A stretch of 64,000 nt of DNA. Origin: Anisus vortex. Its lineage: Eukaryota; Mollusca; Gastropoda; Planorbidae. This document shows, piece by piece, positions 11,645 to 21,699 of the stretch. Where the stretch lies: contig OX421495.1 of NCBI GenBank assembly GCA_949126835.1, forward strand, positions 25,010,829 through 25,074,828, in the 5' to 3' direction. The translations under genes were made by a program, and so were the position numbers. Positions within the stretch are counted from its first letter, which is position 1. Every line of letters starts with the position of its first letter. Under the pieces are notes generated by a model. That model saw only the letters and a list, made by a program, of their open reading frames with translations, did not search any database and was not told the DNA's origin.

Positions 11645-12333
11645 TACTTACTTACGCCTACTACCCCTCTCGGGGCATAGGCCACCAACAAGGGCTCTCC
11701 AGCCATCCCGGTCTCGTGACGTCGGCATCCAGGTCACGTCGCCAGCTGTTACGAGGTCGGCCCCCTCTTCCTCTTCCCTTGGGGGTTCCACGATAGAGAC
11801 TGTCTGGTGATGTTGGAAGCTGGTTTTCGGAGTGTGTGCCCCAACCATCTCCATCTTTTTTGCATGATCTCCAGATCGGCTGCCTGTTGACCTGTGCGAC
11901 TCCAGAGCTCATCGTTACTGATCATGTCCGGCCAGCGTATATGCAAAATTCTCCTGAGACATGAGTTTATGAAAGTCTGGATCTTCTTGGTGTTGGTAGG
12001 TGTGGTCCTCTACGTTTCAGCACCATAGAGTAAGACAGACTTCACATTTGAGTTGAAGATCTTGATCTTTGTTTTCAGGGATATTTCTCTTGAGCTCCAG
12101 ATATTCTTAAGTTGGAGGAAGGCTGTCCTGGCCTTGCCAATTCTTGCCCTTACATCGGCGTCGGTTCCACCCTTCTTATTGACGATGCTGCCAAGATAGG
12201 TGAATTCTTCAATTTCTTTTAGCGCTTCACCATTGAGAGTGATAGGCGATGTGTTTTCTGCGTTGACCTTAAGGAACTTGGTCTTCCCTTTGTGGATATT
12301 GAGGCCAAGGCGAGTGGAGTTTTCTGTCACGAT
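11645..12333 (-). pseudogene. RTE-like LINE reverse-transcriptase C-terminal fragment
   Basis: On the minus strand the frame 12010-12330 reads through 'LGLNIHKGKTKFLKVN' and 'FTYLGSIVNKKGGTDADV' to 'LLYGAET'. This is the thumb and post-catalytic region typical of RTE-like reverse transcriptases. It continues, with frameshifts, into '[16 protein letters not shown]' and '[13 protein letters not shown]'-type sequence (frame 11749-11946). The fragment is 5'-truncated, lacks the catalytic core and is broken by frameshifts, so it is not functional. It lies head to head with the RTE-like fragment that starts near 12350. Confidence 0.85.
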
Positions 12334-12349
12334 GGACAGGCGAATTAAA

Positions 12350-13945
12350 CCAGCGAAAGAAGTTCAACACAATATATATCAGAGACCCAACCAAACGCGA
12401 GGAATTCAAGCTGGCACTTGCAAACAAATTCCAAGTCCTGCATGAAATGATGGATGAAGAAGAAACATCAATAGACAAGGAATGGAGGACAGTGGAAACA
12501 ACAATAAAGACAGTCTGCCAGGAAGTCTTAGGCCCACAGAAACGCAATCACAAGGAATGGATCTCAACGGTCTCCCTGGAGAAAATAATAGAACAGAGAA
12601 GAGAAATGAAGGAAGTACTAAACAACAGCCGGACACGTGCAGAGAAGGCCAAGGTACAGGAACAATACACACAAGCAAACAAGAGTGTAAAGAAGAGCAT
12701 CAAAGCTGACAAAAAGAATTATGCAGATGCTCTAGCTGCAGAAGCTGAGGAAGCAGCCAGAAATGAAAATATGAGAGACTTGCATACCATCACCAAGAAG
12801 TTATCTGGGAAGTTTAGTAAACCTGAAAGACCGGTGAAAGATAAAGAAGGAAAGCAGATAATCGATGACGAAGGACAAAAGAGAAGATGGGTGGAATACT
12901 TTGAAGAGCTACTCAACAGGCCAGCCCCACCAGACCCACCTGATATCCAGCCAGCAGACATAGACCTGCCGATAGACTGCAATGCACCTACAAAGGAAAA
13001 ATACGCCAAGTCATCAAGAAGCTTAAAAGCGGCAAAGCACCTGGACCAGATGATATCCCTGAGGAGGCACTGAAAGCGGACGTGGAGACTACAGTAGAGC
13101 TCTTACACCCCCTCTTCCAAAAGATCTGGGAAGAGGAGCAAGTCCCAACAGAGTGGAAAGAGGGGCTAGTCATTATACTCCATAAGAAAGGAAACTTGAG
13201 CTCCTGCTCTAACTATAGAGGAATTACCCTACTATAAATCCTAGGAAAGGTGTTCAACAGGATTCTGCTTGACAGAATGCAGGATGCTGTTGATACGAAG
13301 CTGCGAGATCAACAAGCTGGTTTCCGCAAGGATAGATTCTGCGCTGACAAATAGCTACACTGCGCATCATCCTGGAGCAGTCGCTCGAGTGGAATTCCCC
13401 CCCCCCCCTATATGTCAACTTTATTGACTATGAAAAGGCTTTTGACAGCGTAGACAGGGAATCACTTTGGAGGCTGCTAAGACACATACGGCAGTGAGAG
13501 CTGGACAACATATATGTCACAGGAACACCGCTTAAACACGTTCCGCCTACGCTGCTTGCGTCGAATTCTAGGCACCACCTGGGAAGAGCGCAAATCAAAC
13601 CAGAAAATCCTAAGCCAGGCCAATGTACCTAGCATGTATGCTTTGCTATCACAGAGTAGACTGCGTTGGTTTGGCCACACCAGGCGCATGAATGATGGCC
13701 GAATACCAAAGGATATCCTGCATGGAGAAATGGCCGCAGGATCTCGAGCCACAGGTCGGCCTCTTCTTCGATACAAAGATGTGTGCAGGCGGGACCTCAA
13801 AGAAATGGACATAGTAGAGGACTCATGGGAGGAGGTTGCAGCTGACCGAGGAGCCTGGCGTCAGGCCGTCTATAATGGGATGGCCTCCCAGGAAGCAAAA
13901 AGGACCAGGGCTGACATTGACAGAAGGCAGAAAAGGAAGGCATAA
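12350..13945 (+). pseudogene. RTE-like LINE, frameshifted and lacking the RT core
   Basis: The 12447-13073 frame encodes the linker between endonuclease and RT (KKSIKADKKNYADALAAEAEE-type sequence). A frameshift then leads into KSGKAPGPDDIPEEAL, TEWKEGLVIILHKKG and NYRGITLL, the RT fingers motifs. Stops follow (for example after NYRGITLL). At about 13480 the sequence jumps from the RT A-motif region (FDSVDRESLWRLL) directly into the 3' region (YGSESW, then the 13514-13945 frame with LRWFGHTRRMNDGRIPKD). The YADD-box region is missing. The 3' frame ends with a stop at 13943-13945. Confidence 0.85.
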
Positions 13946-15222
13946 AGCATTCTCCATACAGCCGCCCTCAATGTATAAATGCGACTGCAACTTGAGGATA
14001 TGGCTGTTTAGTCACAGCAAGCGCTGCCCCTCATTGAAATCACAAAACCCCAAGGGCGCATCCATTGTCTTGCGAGACAGATAGGAGCCAATATCAATAT
14101 TTCTAATATGTTTCTTTTTTGTTTCCTTTAAAAAAAAAATAATAGCTTACAGTTTTTAACTCTAAAATGATCAAATTACACAAGATAGTTGAAAATTATA
14201 TAAATATTTTATGACTAAAGAATGTACATGTACATTTTTAAACATTAAAATAACTACCCAGTTTGCATGATTATGACTTATCTCTTCTTTTAATTTAAAC
14301 GTTGTTCGCCTGGTTAAAATAATATGTTAGAGTAAATCTCAGTTATTCTGAGATCAAACATTGAAGACTTTATCTATACGTATTACTAGGATTATTTATT
14401 GACAACGAAAATCAAATGTTGATAACTATTAATGTGTAAGTTGAGTAATGAAATTGTGTCTTAGCTACGAATGAATTTTTTTTAAAAGTTGATAGTAACA
14501 AACAGGTTAATTTTGTTATTAAATATAAAACGCTTGAATGATTTTCTCTATTAAGCTCCTTTTCCTTTGATCTTGGTCTTGCTACGGCACTAAATAAATT
14601 GTCTTATAAAAATAATAAAGTTGATCAGTTTGACTTTTACGCTGTTGGCACGCTGAATGATTCAAAATGATTCAAAATTAAATTGTTGAAATGCAATTTA
14701 AAGAAAAAAAATTTGAAACAGCATAAATTGTGCTTCGTGGCTTGTTAAAATTATTAACTAAATAATGTTTCCTAAAAAGGCCCTTTTTCTTCGAAAATGG
14801 TCGTAGGGGGAGCGGCCGCTCACCCTGCTCCCCCCCCCCCCCCTGGCTACGCTACTGCACTGAGCTAGCGAAAACACATGTCCGATGGGAAAAATTATTA
14901 GACAGTATATATGCCTAGGCCTTTATAAGACAGTGCCACAAACTCACGTGTTTTCAAATTGACCAATGGGGATCCGTGGGGACCCAAACACGATCTTTTT
15001 ATATATATAGATAATAACAACGTGTTTGTGATTGTTATGCTTTCTATTTGCATTTATATAAAATACAATATTTTATTACCAAACTTTCACAGTTACGGTA
15101 ATTATTCAATTATTGTCTAACCATTATAATTAATTGTTTGCCAAGATGAGGATGTAACACCGGCAATGTTAATTAAATTTTGATCTCAGTTTAACTGATC
15201 TTTATTGTGTTAATATCATCAT

Positions 15223-15790
15223 CATTGGCTCCATAGTCTCGAAAGACGATTAGATTTGCGCTCCTGTGATTTGGCCAGCCCTGCAAAATTGACTGTGTCT
15301 GTGGAGACCTATCCTTGAAACACAGGCTCTGTCGCATCTCTGGCACTTGAAAGATGGACCGTTGGAGATTGTTAGGGGCAGCATACTTTTCTTCGCTGCT
15401 CGTTTAGCCTCCGCCATAAGGCGAAGTTTGCCCTCTGCCGCATTTATACCGGTGTGTAAGGTGCCTCTCCAACTATTTCTGTGCTGAGCAAGGTTCTCCC
15501 AGTTTCCGACCTCTACATCTATAGCCTTTAGGTCACGTTTGCAGACGTCCTTGAACCTGAGTTGGGGGCGGCCAGTAGCTCTCTTGCCCTCAGCGAGCTC
15601 AGCATATAGCAGGTCTTTTGGGATTCGCCCATCCTCCATCCTGGAAACATGACAAAGCCACCGAAAACGTCGTTGGCGAAGGAGAGTGACCATGCTAGGC
15701 ATGTTAGCCCGTTGCAAGACCTCGTTGTTTGTTATGCGGTCCTTCCAAGATATCCCAAGTATGCGCCTGAGGCAGCGCATACTTGTGTTT
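15223..15790 (-). pseudogene. LINE 3' fragment with C2H2-like end (RTE-like)
   Basis: The minus-strand frame reads CLRRILGISWKDRITNNEVL, MPSMVTLLRQRRFRWLCHVSRMEDGRIPKDLLY and ends with a zinc-finger-like CQRCDRACVSRIGLHRH. It parallels the 3' region of the element at 12350-13945 (HTRRMNDGRIPKD), so it is a related 5'-truncated copy. It finishes in a (GAT)n tail at about 15218-15228, as expected for a LINE 3' end. Confidence 0.8.
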
Positions 15791-16268
15791 ATATAATACT
15801 GTAGTAAATGTCCTGGAGGTATCGTTAATTGGAATAGATAGGAAGTAATCATACAGACTGGTTAGTTATTGTAGTGTTTTAAAATATACATATAGTATAT
15901 AGGCTTACATTTTTAGTCATATAATATTTAGGCTATATAATTTTCAAATATTTTTTACAGTTTGATCATTTCAAATCTATAAATTGTAAGCCATTTATTC
16001 TTTTACGAAAGGAGAAAATGAATCATATTAGAAAAATGTGCTCAAATAAAACGGGTTAAAATCTCCCTGTAATAAAAAAAAAACTGTCCACATTTGAATC
16101 AATAGTGATGCCAAACAAAGGTATGTTTGTAATATAACAAATATTACTGACTAATTATTATTTCTTTGTATATATCCAACATTGGGAGGTCTCTCGCATG
16201 CCATTGAAAATCACTCTGTGTGCCAAGTTTGTCACGCGTGCCTTAGGTTGCCGACCCCTGATGTAGAG

Positions 16269-18132
16269 AATTAAATTTTATTCAATTTCCTAAAGATGTT
16301 GACGAAAGATTGTGAACGTCAGACATGAAGAATCAAACGTTTATAATCTCAAACTTATTCAAGTTATTGCTTAATACAAAAGAATGTTCGTTTTTTGCCT
16401 TTATGTATCTACCGTTTTTTTTAAATAAACATGGCCACAACTCTTGACTAAATTATTTTATAAACAAAGCTAACATTTAGTTAACGCGACCAGCACTTTG
16501 AGTATTAATTATCGCATACTCACTTTGATGTTAAAAACGGATTCCTCATAACCCAATCTTGAAGCCTTTGTATATTTCTAAAAGACAAGATCTTACCGTC
16601 GCGGTTGAAATCAAGGCACAAGTATTTTTTTTATTACGGAAATGCCTGAAATAGCACCGGAAGTTCACGATCTTTTCCATTTGAAAAGGTCAGGCATCAT
16701 TTAGACATGTCAATTAATGATTTTACGTCCATTTGTTGCCGGAAATAAAAAATAAGAAACAGTTACAAGATTTATACCCACCCCCCTCCTTATTTTTCCA
16801 GATACTAAAAACACACACATTTAAGTGCTAAAATAGACCTAATTATTTAAAAGTTATGTTCAATATTTTGTATGAATGATCTTATTCTGAAACAAAAATA
16901 CTATTTACTATCAAAATTATCAAAAATGGACTTTATGAAAGCAACAACATAATACATGAAATATTCGAATAATTGCACATTGGATGGTATATCCTGTGAT
17001 GATGCGGGATGGTGTGGCCAGTACGATGCTCTCGTGACTGTAATGCTCACACGTTGAGTTCCCTACCTCACTTGGTTCGTTGGTCTAGAGGTCTATGGCA
17101 GTGTTTTAGACCAGGCAATTCTCCGTGACAACGCTCGATATTTTTATTTGCGTACTATCTATCAATCTGATTCAGTATCTTCTTCTCACAATCACTCCAA
17201 TGACAAACGAATTAAGAAAACAGACTATCAACTTTAAGTGAATAGACCATACGTTTAATCCGTAAACACATGTATATATCGACATATAAATCATCAGACA
17301 CATCAATCCAAAAACGACAGCTGTATTCTGAAGAGTCTATGTATAGGTTAAATATCCAAAGAGTGAACATGAATTATTAAGAAATAACAAGTACACAGAT
17401 ATTAAAGCACAGTCTTAAAATAATCCGAAATCAGTCACACGTCATAGCTAATATGGCTTCCCGTGTGTCTGTCCGAGAGTGTGAGATCTCCTCTACACAA
17501 TAAATATATGGGAATACAATGGCGGTCAGGGTCGGTCCTTCGTGTTGTCATCAACCGCTGGTCCAATCAGTACAAATGTGTAAGCCAAACTTATCGACCA
17601 GTCATCTGTCAATCCATAACTCAGGGGCGTGGCCAACTGACCAACGCTACAGATTCCCTTTGTCTTGTCTCCTAGGCCGGTATCTACAGACGTCCAGGTC
17701 ACACCTCTTACCACATTTCCCCTATCTTTGTATATCTCGTGTGCCTCACGCGAGTCTTTCGCCCCCAGACATACCTGGTTTATCTGTAAAGTATCTCTAC
17801 CCTACTCCACCTAGACAAAGGCGCGTAATAGGTCCTTGCGTAAGGCGGTGAACTTAAAGGGCAGGTAACTCTCTTAGATTAACGAAAAGGCAAGAAGCAG
17901 TTGATAGCCCCGGCGCGAGGTCCATCTCGAGAAAAGGAAAGACAGGGGAGCGGTACCCCTTGACCAGGTCCTTGTTGAAACAAAGGGAAAACATGGGATA
18001 GTCCCGGTCCCGCCTTCGGGTGGGGAGGGAAAACGAGGGGGGGGGAAGGGGAGAACTTCGCCCTGCATACAATGGTCATAGCATTAAATCATAAGTACTG
18101 AACTATGACGCTATAATAAATGTCACATCATG
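16269..18132. other. Intron 1 of copy B, unclassified GC-rich stretch
   Basis: The first 700 bases are AT-rich with nothing recognised. From about 16990 to 18070 the DNA is GC-richer and probably a transposon body, but I could not pair its ends. The short ORFs in 17463-18079 overlap on both strands with no recognised domain and are not called. Confidence 0.35.
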
Positions 18133-18728
18133 ACATATCCCAGGGATCGGCAACCTAAGGAAGGCGTGCCAAACTTGGCACGCAGGTAGATTTTCAATGG
18201 CACGCGAGAGACCATGGCACGCGAGAGACCTTGGCACGCGAGACCTTAAGAGGTGTTTTTTTATTGCTGAAAAAAAAACAAAAAAAACAACAATAACATT
18301 TTCCGGTTCTGAATGAGAAAATAACTGACTGTTGAAATCTATGTTTCTTAATGACATAGCGCCATATTTCAGTGAGTTCAACATGCATTTAGAAGGACCA
18401 CTGAAATAAATTTGCATTGAAACTGGATACACCTTGGCGTGAAATCAATTTCAAAACATATACCTACTTGTAGGCCTACATCCCTATATTATTGCAAATA
18501 TTAAGATGGATAGTTGGGCTTTTTCAGAAGTACATCGAAACATTCTTAGATGTAGATATTTTTTTAAGTGTAGGGATATTGGCGATTCCAAAATGCAGAA
18601 AGTTGAATTTTACACATTTAAAAAATAGGCATTTGTGGAAATGATCTGGAAGGAAGCTACTTAGGAAAGTCATCTGCTATTCTCGTCTGCTAGGTATTCG
18701 CTCTTCTACTTTCAGCTTTTGGTTCAAC

Positions 18729-19194
18729 CATAGACTATAATATACATGGACCGCTTGCTTTAGTTTTGTATGCTATTATCTTCTTTTTTTTTTTTTGCAT
18801 TCCCGATTCTAAATGAAGTAATTGTTATACAAGTTCCGTTTTATTAAATCGCTTTTTTGGAATTTTAAATGAATTCTTGTAGGCCTATTAATATTATTAT
18901 CATTGACTATAATTATAATAAGATTGACCGCCTGCTCTATTTTTAGAGCTTATGCTCTTTTTCCGTGCGCACACAACACTGATCTATAAATGTTTCTGCT
19001 CTGTACAACTTTCGATTTTAATTTTTCATTGAGAAAATCAAAGCGATTAAATAAAACGGAACTTGTATATCAATAACTTTATTTCCTGTATAGCAATTAC
19101 GTTATTTAAAATCGGGAATTCCGAACATCAGTGTTTCAAGTCATCATAAAGCAGAAATACTAAAGCAAGCGGTCCATGTATACTATAGTCTATG
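18729..19194. mobile_element. MITE-like element with long terminal inverted repeats
   Basis: The ends read 'catagactataatatacatg' and, inverted, 'catagactatagtatacatg', continuing through 'gaccgcttgctttag'. A second inverted block ('aagttccgttttatt' and its complement) lies further in. It is flanked by a perfect 7-bp duplication, gttcaac, at 18722-18728 and 19195-19201. It is 466 bp long and non-coding, nested in hAT X. Confidence 0.8.
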
Positions 19195-19496
19195 GTTCAA
19201 CTTACACATTTACACGAACATATTTTATCGCACATGAAAGCTGTTTTAAGCATAAAAAGAGGTCACCTACACTTGATCACTCAGAAGTGACTAAATATGT
19301 ATCTGACTATACAATTAGCGAAGAGCATTCAAGACATGTCGCATATTAATTGATACAGACTGATTATATTTAAAAGAGTTTTTATGCTCATCTTCTTTAT
19401 TTAAACATAAATTTAAGTAATTCTAAAACATTTTTTTTGTATTATTAATAATTTTTTAATTTAATAAATATAAGAGACCTATTTAATAAATTTTAT

Positions 19497-19770
19497 GGGG
19501 CACGGTAGCCGAGCGGCAGCGCGTTCGACTGGCGATCCGAGGGTCCTGGGTTCAAATCCTGGTGAAGCCGGGATCTTTTCCCAGGACTTGAGGGTGTCCC
19601 TGAGTCTACCCAGCTCTGATGGGTACCTGACATTAGTTGGGGTAAAGTAAAGGCGGCTGGGCATTGTGCTGGCCCCACATCCCCTAGTATGCCGTGGCCA
19701 CAGAAACTGGTGAATGCTGCTTCACCGGCCCTATGATCACTTTGGTCCGAAGGGTACTTTACTTTATTTA
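19497..19770 (+). mobile_element. tRNA-derived SINE
   Basis: The head carries box A 'tagccgagcgg' and box B 'ggttcaaatcc' at normal tRNA spacing, followed by a non-tRNA body that includes 'ccccacatcccctagtatgc'. The flanks share 'atttaata' on both sides (about 19481 and 19768), a likely target duplication. It is a SINE with an internal pol III promoter, not a tRNA gene. Its body resembles the seed of the minisatellite at 35800-36340. Confidence 0.8.
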
Positions 19771-20836
19771 ATAGCACTATATTATATAATTATTAATGTT
19801 TAAGAGATAAATTCATTAATTGGACAAAAAATGAATGCAGGAAATGTTTATTTACAACTGTTTAGTGCAAATTAATTATCTGATAATTAAATCTTGTAAT
19901 GAAGATTATAATGTTGGATTTGTATTAAAAAAAGAATAATTTGTCAGTAATATTTGTTATATTAGAAAACCTAACTTGTTTGGCATCAATATTGAATCAA
20001 ATGTAAAAACGTGTTTTTAATAAAAGGGAGATAATTAACCCGTTTTATTTGCACTACTATTATAGTACTATTTCTAATATTTTTCTTTTATAAAAGAATA
20101 AATCACTTAAAATGTTTATATTAAAAATGGTAAAACTTTAAAAAGCATTTGAAAATTATATAATTATTATATGACTGTAGAATTTGTATGTATATTTTCA
20201 AACATTACATTAACTACCCAGTTTGTATGATTACTATCTATTCCGATTTTATTAAACATGGTTTTATTTTGAAACTGCATACTTTGTTAACTGTAACATC
20301 TCAGTTGAATTGAGATCAAAATGTAATTAATATTAGCAGGTGTAGCTCCGCATCTTGACAATCTAATGATAATGTTATGTTGAGACAACAATTACCCCAA
20401 TTAATGTGAAAGTTTGTTTTTTTAAAATTGTGTTTGATATAAATGCAAATAAAAAAGATGATAATCACAAACAAGTTAATTTAGTATTAAGTATAAAACG
20501 CTGTAACGATTTTCTCAATAAATTTCCTTTGCATTTGGCCTTTGTCTTACAATGGAGTTAAATTAATTGTAGGCTACTATAAAAAATATTTTTTTGTTAA
20601 ATTTTATTAGAGCAGGTTGACTTTTAGGCTGTTGGCACGCTGAATGATTTAGAAAACCTAGTTTGGCACACTGTTAACAAAAGGTTGCCGACCCCGGGTA
20701 TATCCGATTACTTAAATAAAGTGGTTATTGATTATGTACATCTTTAATACTATATTTTTACATATAGTTCGATCTTTCCATCGCAAAGATGAAATCACTA
20801 AATAAACTTTTGTCAACTGTTTTCATCACATTCTAG

Positions 20837-21047
20837 CGTCTCTCAGCTCTCTATTCTTGAAAGATATATGTCTGGAACTTATATTGAAATAACAGGCACT
20901 GTCGAGATGAGCAAAGGAACAAAACAGTGGACAAATGAGCAGACCAGTCTACCAACGTTTTCTCCTATTGAAGGGTCAGATTTACTGACCATGTTCCCTG
21001 GCATATTTCAAACCTCGGAAGAGATCTCCAAGCTCGACCCAATAAAG
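20837..21047 (+). CDS. Copy B, exon 2: pro-region
   Basis: The exon starts after acceptor 'tcacattctag' and joins exon 1 in phase 2 (Cys), then stays open for 70 codons (VSQLSILERYM and onward). It ends with LLTMFPGIFQTSEEISKLDP and IK at donor GTGATT, in phase 0. The segment aligns with copy C exon 2 (ILTKYPGIFKTLGEL) and copy D exon 2 (LLTKYPGLFRTLEEL). The N-terminal half is poorly conserved. The donor is weaker than the GTAAGC of C and D. An in-frame stop follows ten codons later, so the donor must be used for exon 3 to be read. Confidence 0.75.
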
Positions 21048-21104
21048 GTGATTAGAACAGCCTTAAGAAAACTATAAACGTTTATGGAAATGAAAAACTC
21101 GTAT

Positions 21105-21178
21105 ATTTATTGTGTCTGGATATATAAGTTGTGCCTGGATATATAAGTTGCGTCTGGATATATAAGTTGTCTGGTTTT
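21105..21178 (+). repeat. Short intron-2 tandem repeat of copy B
   Basis: Three tandem copies of about 21 bp ('tgtctggatatataagttg' with variants) lie just after exon 2. They occupy the same intron as the 19-bp array of copy C and the 50-bp array of copy D, and share the words 'gtctgg' and 'gtata'. Confidence 0.7.
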
Positions 21179-21370
21179 TATCTGGCATTTACAGGCATAT
21201 CAAATTTGTATAGTTCTAACTTGTATAGATCTAGTTGAGTTTGGTCTTTATAGTTCTGTATAGTTATGTCTATAAAGTGTATTTGATCTTGTTATTATGT
21301 GATTTAAATATTTCCGAATTTAAAGGCTAATCCATGCATTACTGATATTATAATTTAATACATTTTGTAG

Positions 21371-21435
21371 CCTACAGAGGGACATACCGAAACATCACAA
21401 ACGTCACGAACCTCATATCATGGATGTTGCACATA
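21371..21435 (+). CDS. Copy B, exon 3: start of Cys-rich domain
   Basis: A 65-bp exon between acceptor 'cattttgtag' and donor GTAAAT. It enters in phase 0 and leaves in phase 2, reading PTEGHTETSQTSRTSYHGCCT. It aligns with copy C exon 3 (43992-44068), which ends TSRTSYHGCCL in the same phase. This supplies the twin cysteines that open the Cys-rich domain. Downstream, exons 4 and 5 were not found before copy C begins, so copy B is probably broken. Confidence 0.7.
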
Positions 21436-21699
21436 GTAAATAAACACAAAAAATACAGATTTTTTTACAATTTTACGAAACAATTTCGGAAAAGGATTGC
21501 TTTTACAAAAAGGCATTTCTAAAAAATATATATGAAGAGGAAGAGAGATTCATAGGTTGATTTCCTATGTTGTACTTTTCCCCACCACTATGAATTATTT
21601 AGTAGCAATAGGCACACAATTGACAAAAAATGTTTGTAGATAAAGAATGTTTTTCTTCAACATATATTTTTTGCTGAAGCATTGGTGGATTGATTTTCT

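Larger units (their letters stand above)
10887..14690 (+). mobile_element. hAT element Z, truncated at right end
   Basis: It starts with 'caggggtcggcaacctaag', the same end as X and Y. Its flanks match element X: 11290-11480 matches about 18320-18470, and 14150-14670 matches about 20105-20645, including 'gctgttggcacgctgaatga'. The right terminal repeat is missing. RTE-like fragments (11640-13945) interrupt it. Confidence 0.65.
10581..14857. mobile_element. hAT element W nested in a SINE
   Basis: The left end is 'cagaggcgtagccagg' and the right end, reverse-complemented, is 'cagtagcgtagccagg'. It is flanked by a perfect 8-bp duplication, cactgagc, at 10573-10580 and 14858-14865. The bounding sequence is a tRNA-like SINE head, and the whole sits inside hAT element Y. 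The interior is mostly another hAT (Z) and LINE fragments; no W transposase is evident, so it may be a non-autonomous copy. Confidence 0.8.
10178..16260 (-). mobile_element. hAT element Y (6.1 kb with nested insertions)
   Basis: The left end reads 'caggggtcggcaacct' and the right end 'aggttgccgacccctg', a 16-bp inverted repeat typical of hAT elements. It is flanked by near-perfect 8-bp duplications: atgttgag (10170-10177) and atgtagag (16261-16268). Its ends are the reverse complement of those of element X at 18141-20697, so it lies in minus orientation. Much of its length is nested insertions: a SINE, hAT W, hAT Z and RTE-like fragments. No intact transposase remains. Confidence 0.85.
18141..20697 (+). 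mobile_element. hAT element X (2.6 kb)
   Basis: The left end is 'cagggatcggcaacctaag' and the right end 'aggttgccgaccccgg'. The flanking octamers are acatatcc (18133-18140) and gtatatcc (20698-20705), identical at six of eight positions. It shares ends and internal blocks with elements Y and Z. A palindromic MITE and a SINE have inserted in it. No intact transposase frame remains. Confidence 0.75.

Noticed and set aside
16990..18075. Possible LTR or transposon body
   Set aside because: I could not pair terminal sequences or a target duplication, so it is left as unclassified GC-rich sequence.
19497..19570. Functional tRNA gene
   Set aside because: Box A and B are present, but the sequence continues into a SINE body with flanking duplications; no complete tRNA cloverleaf was confirmed.
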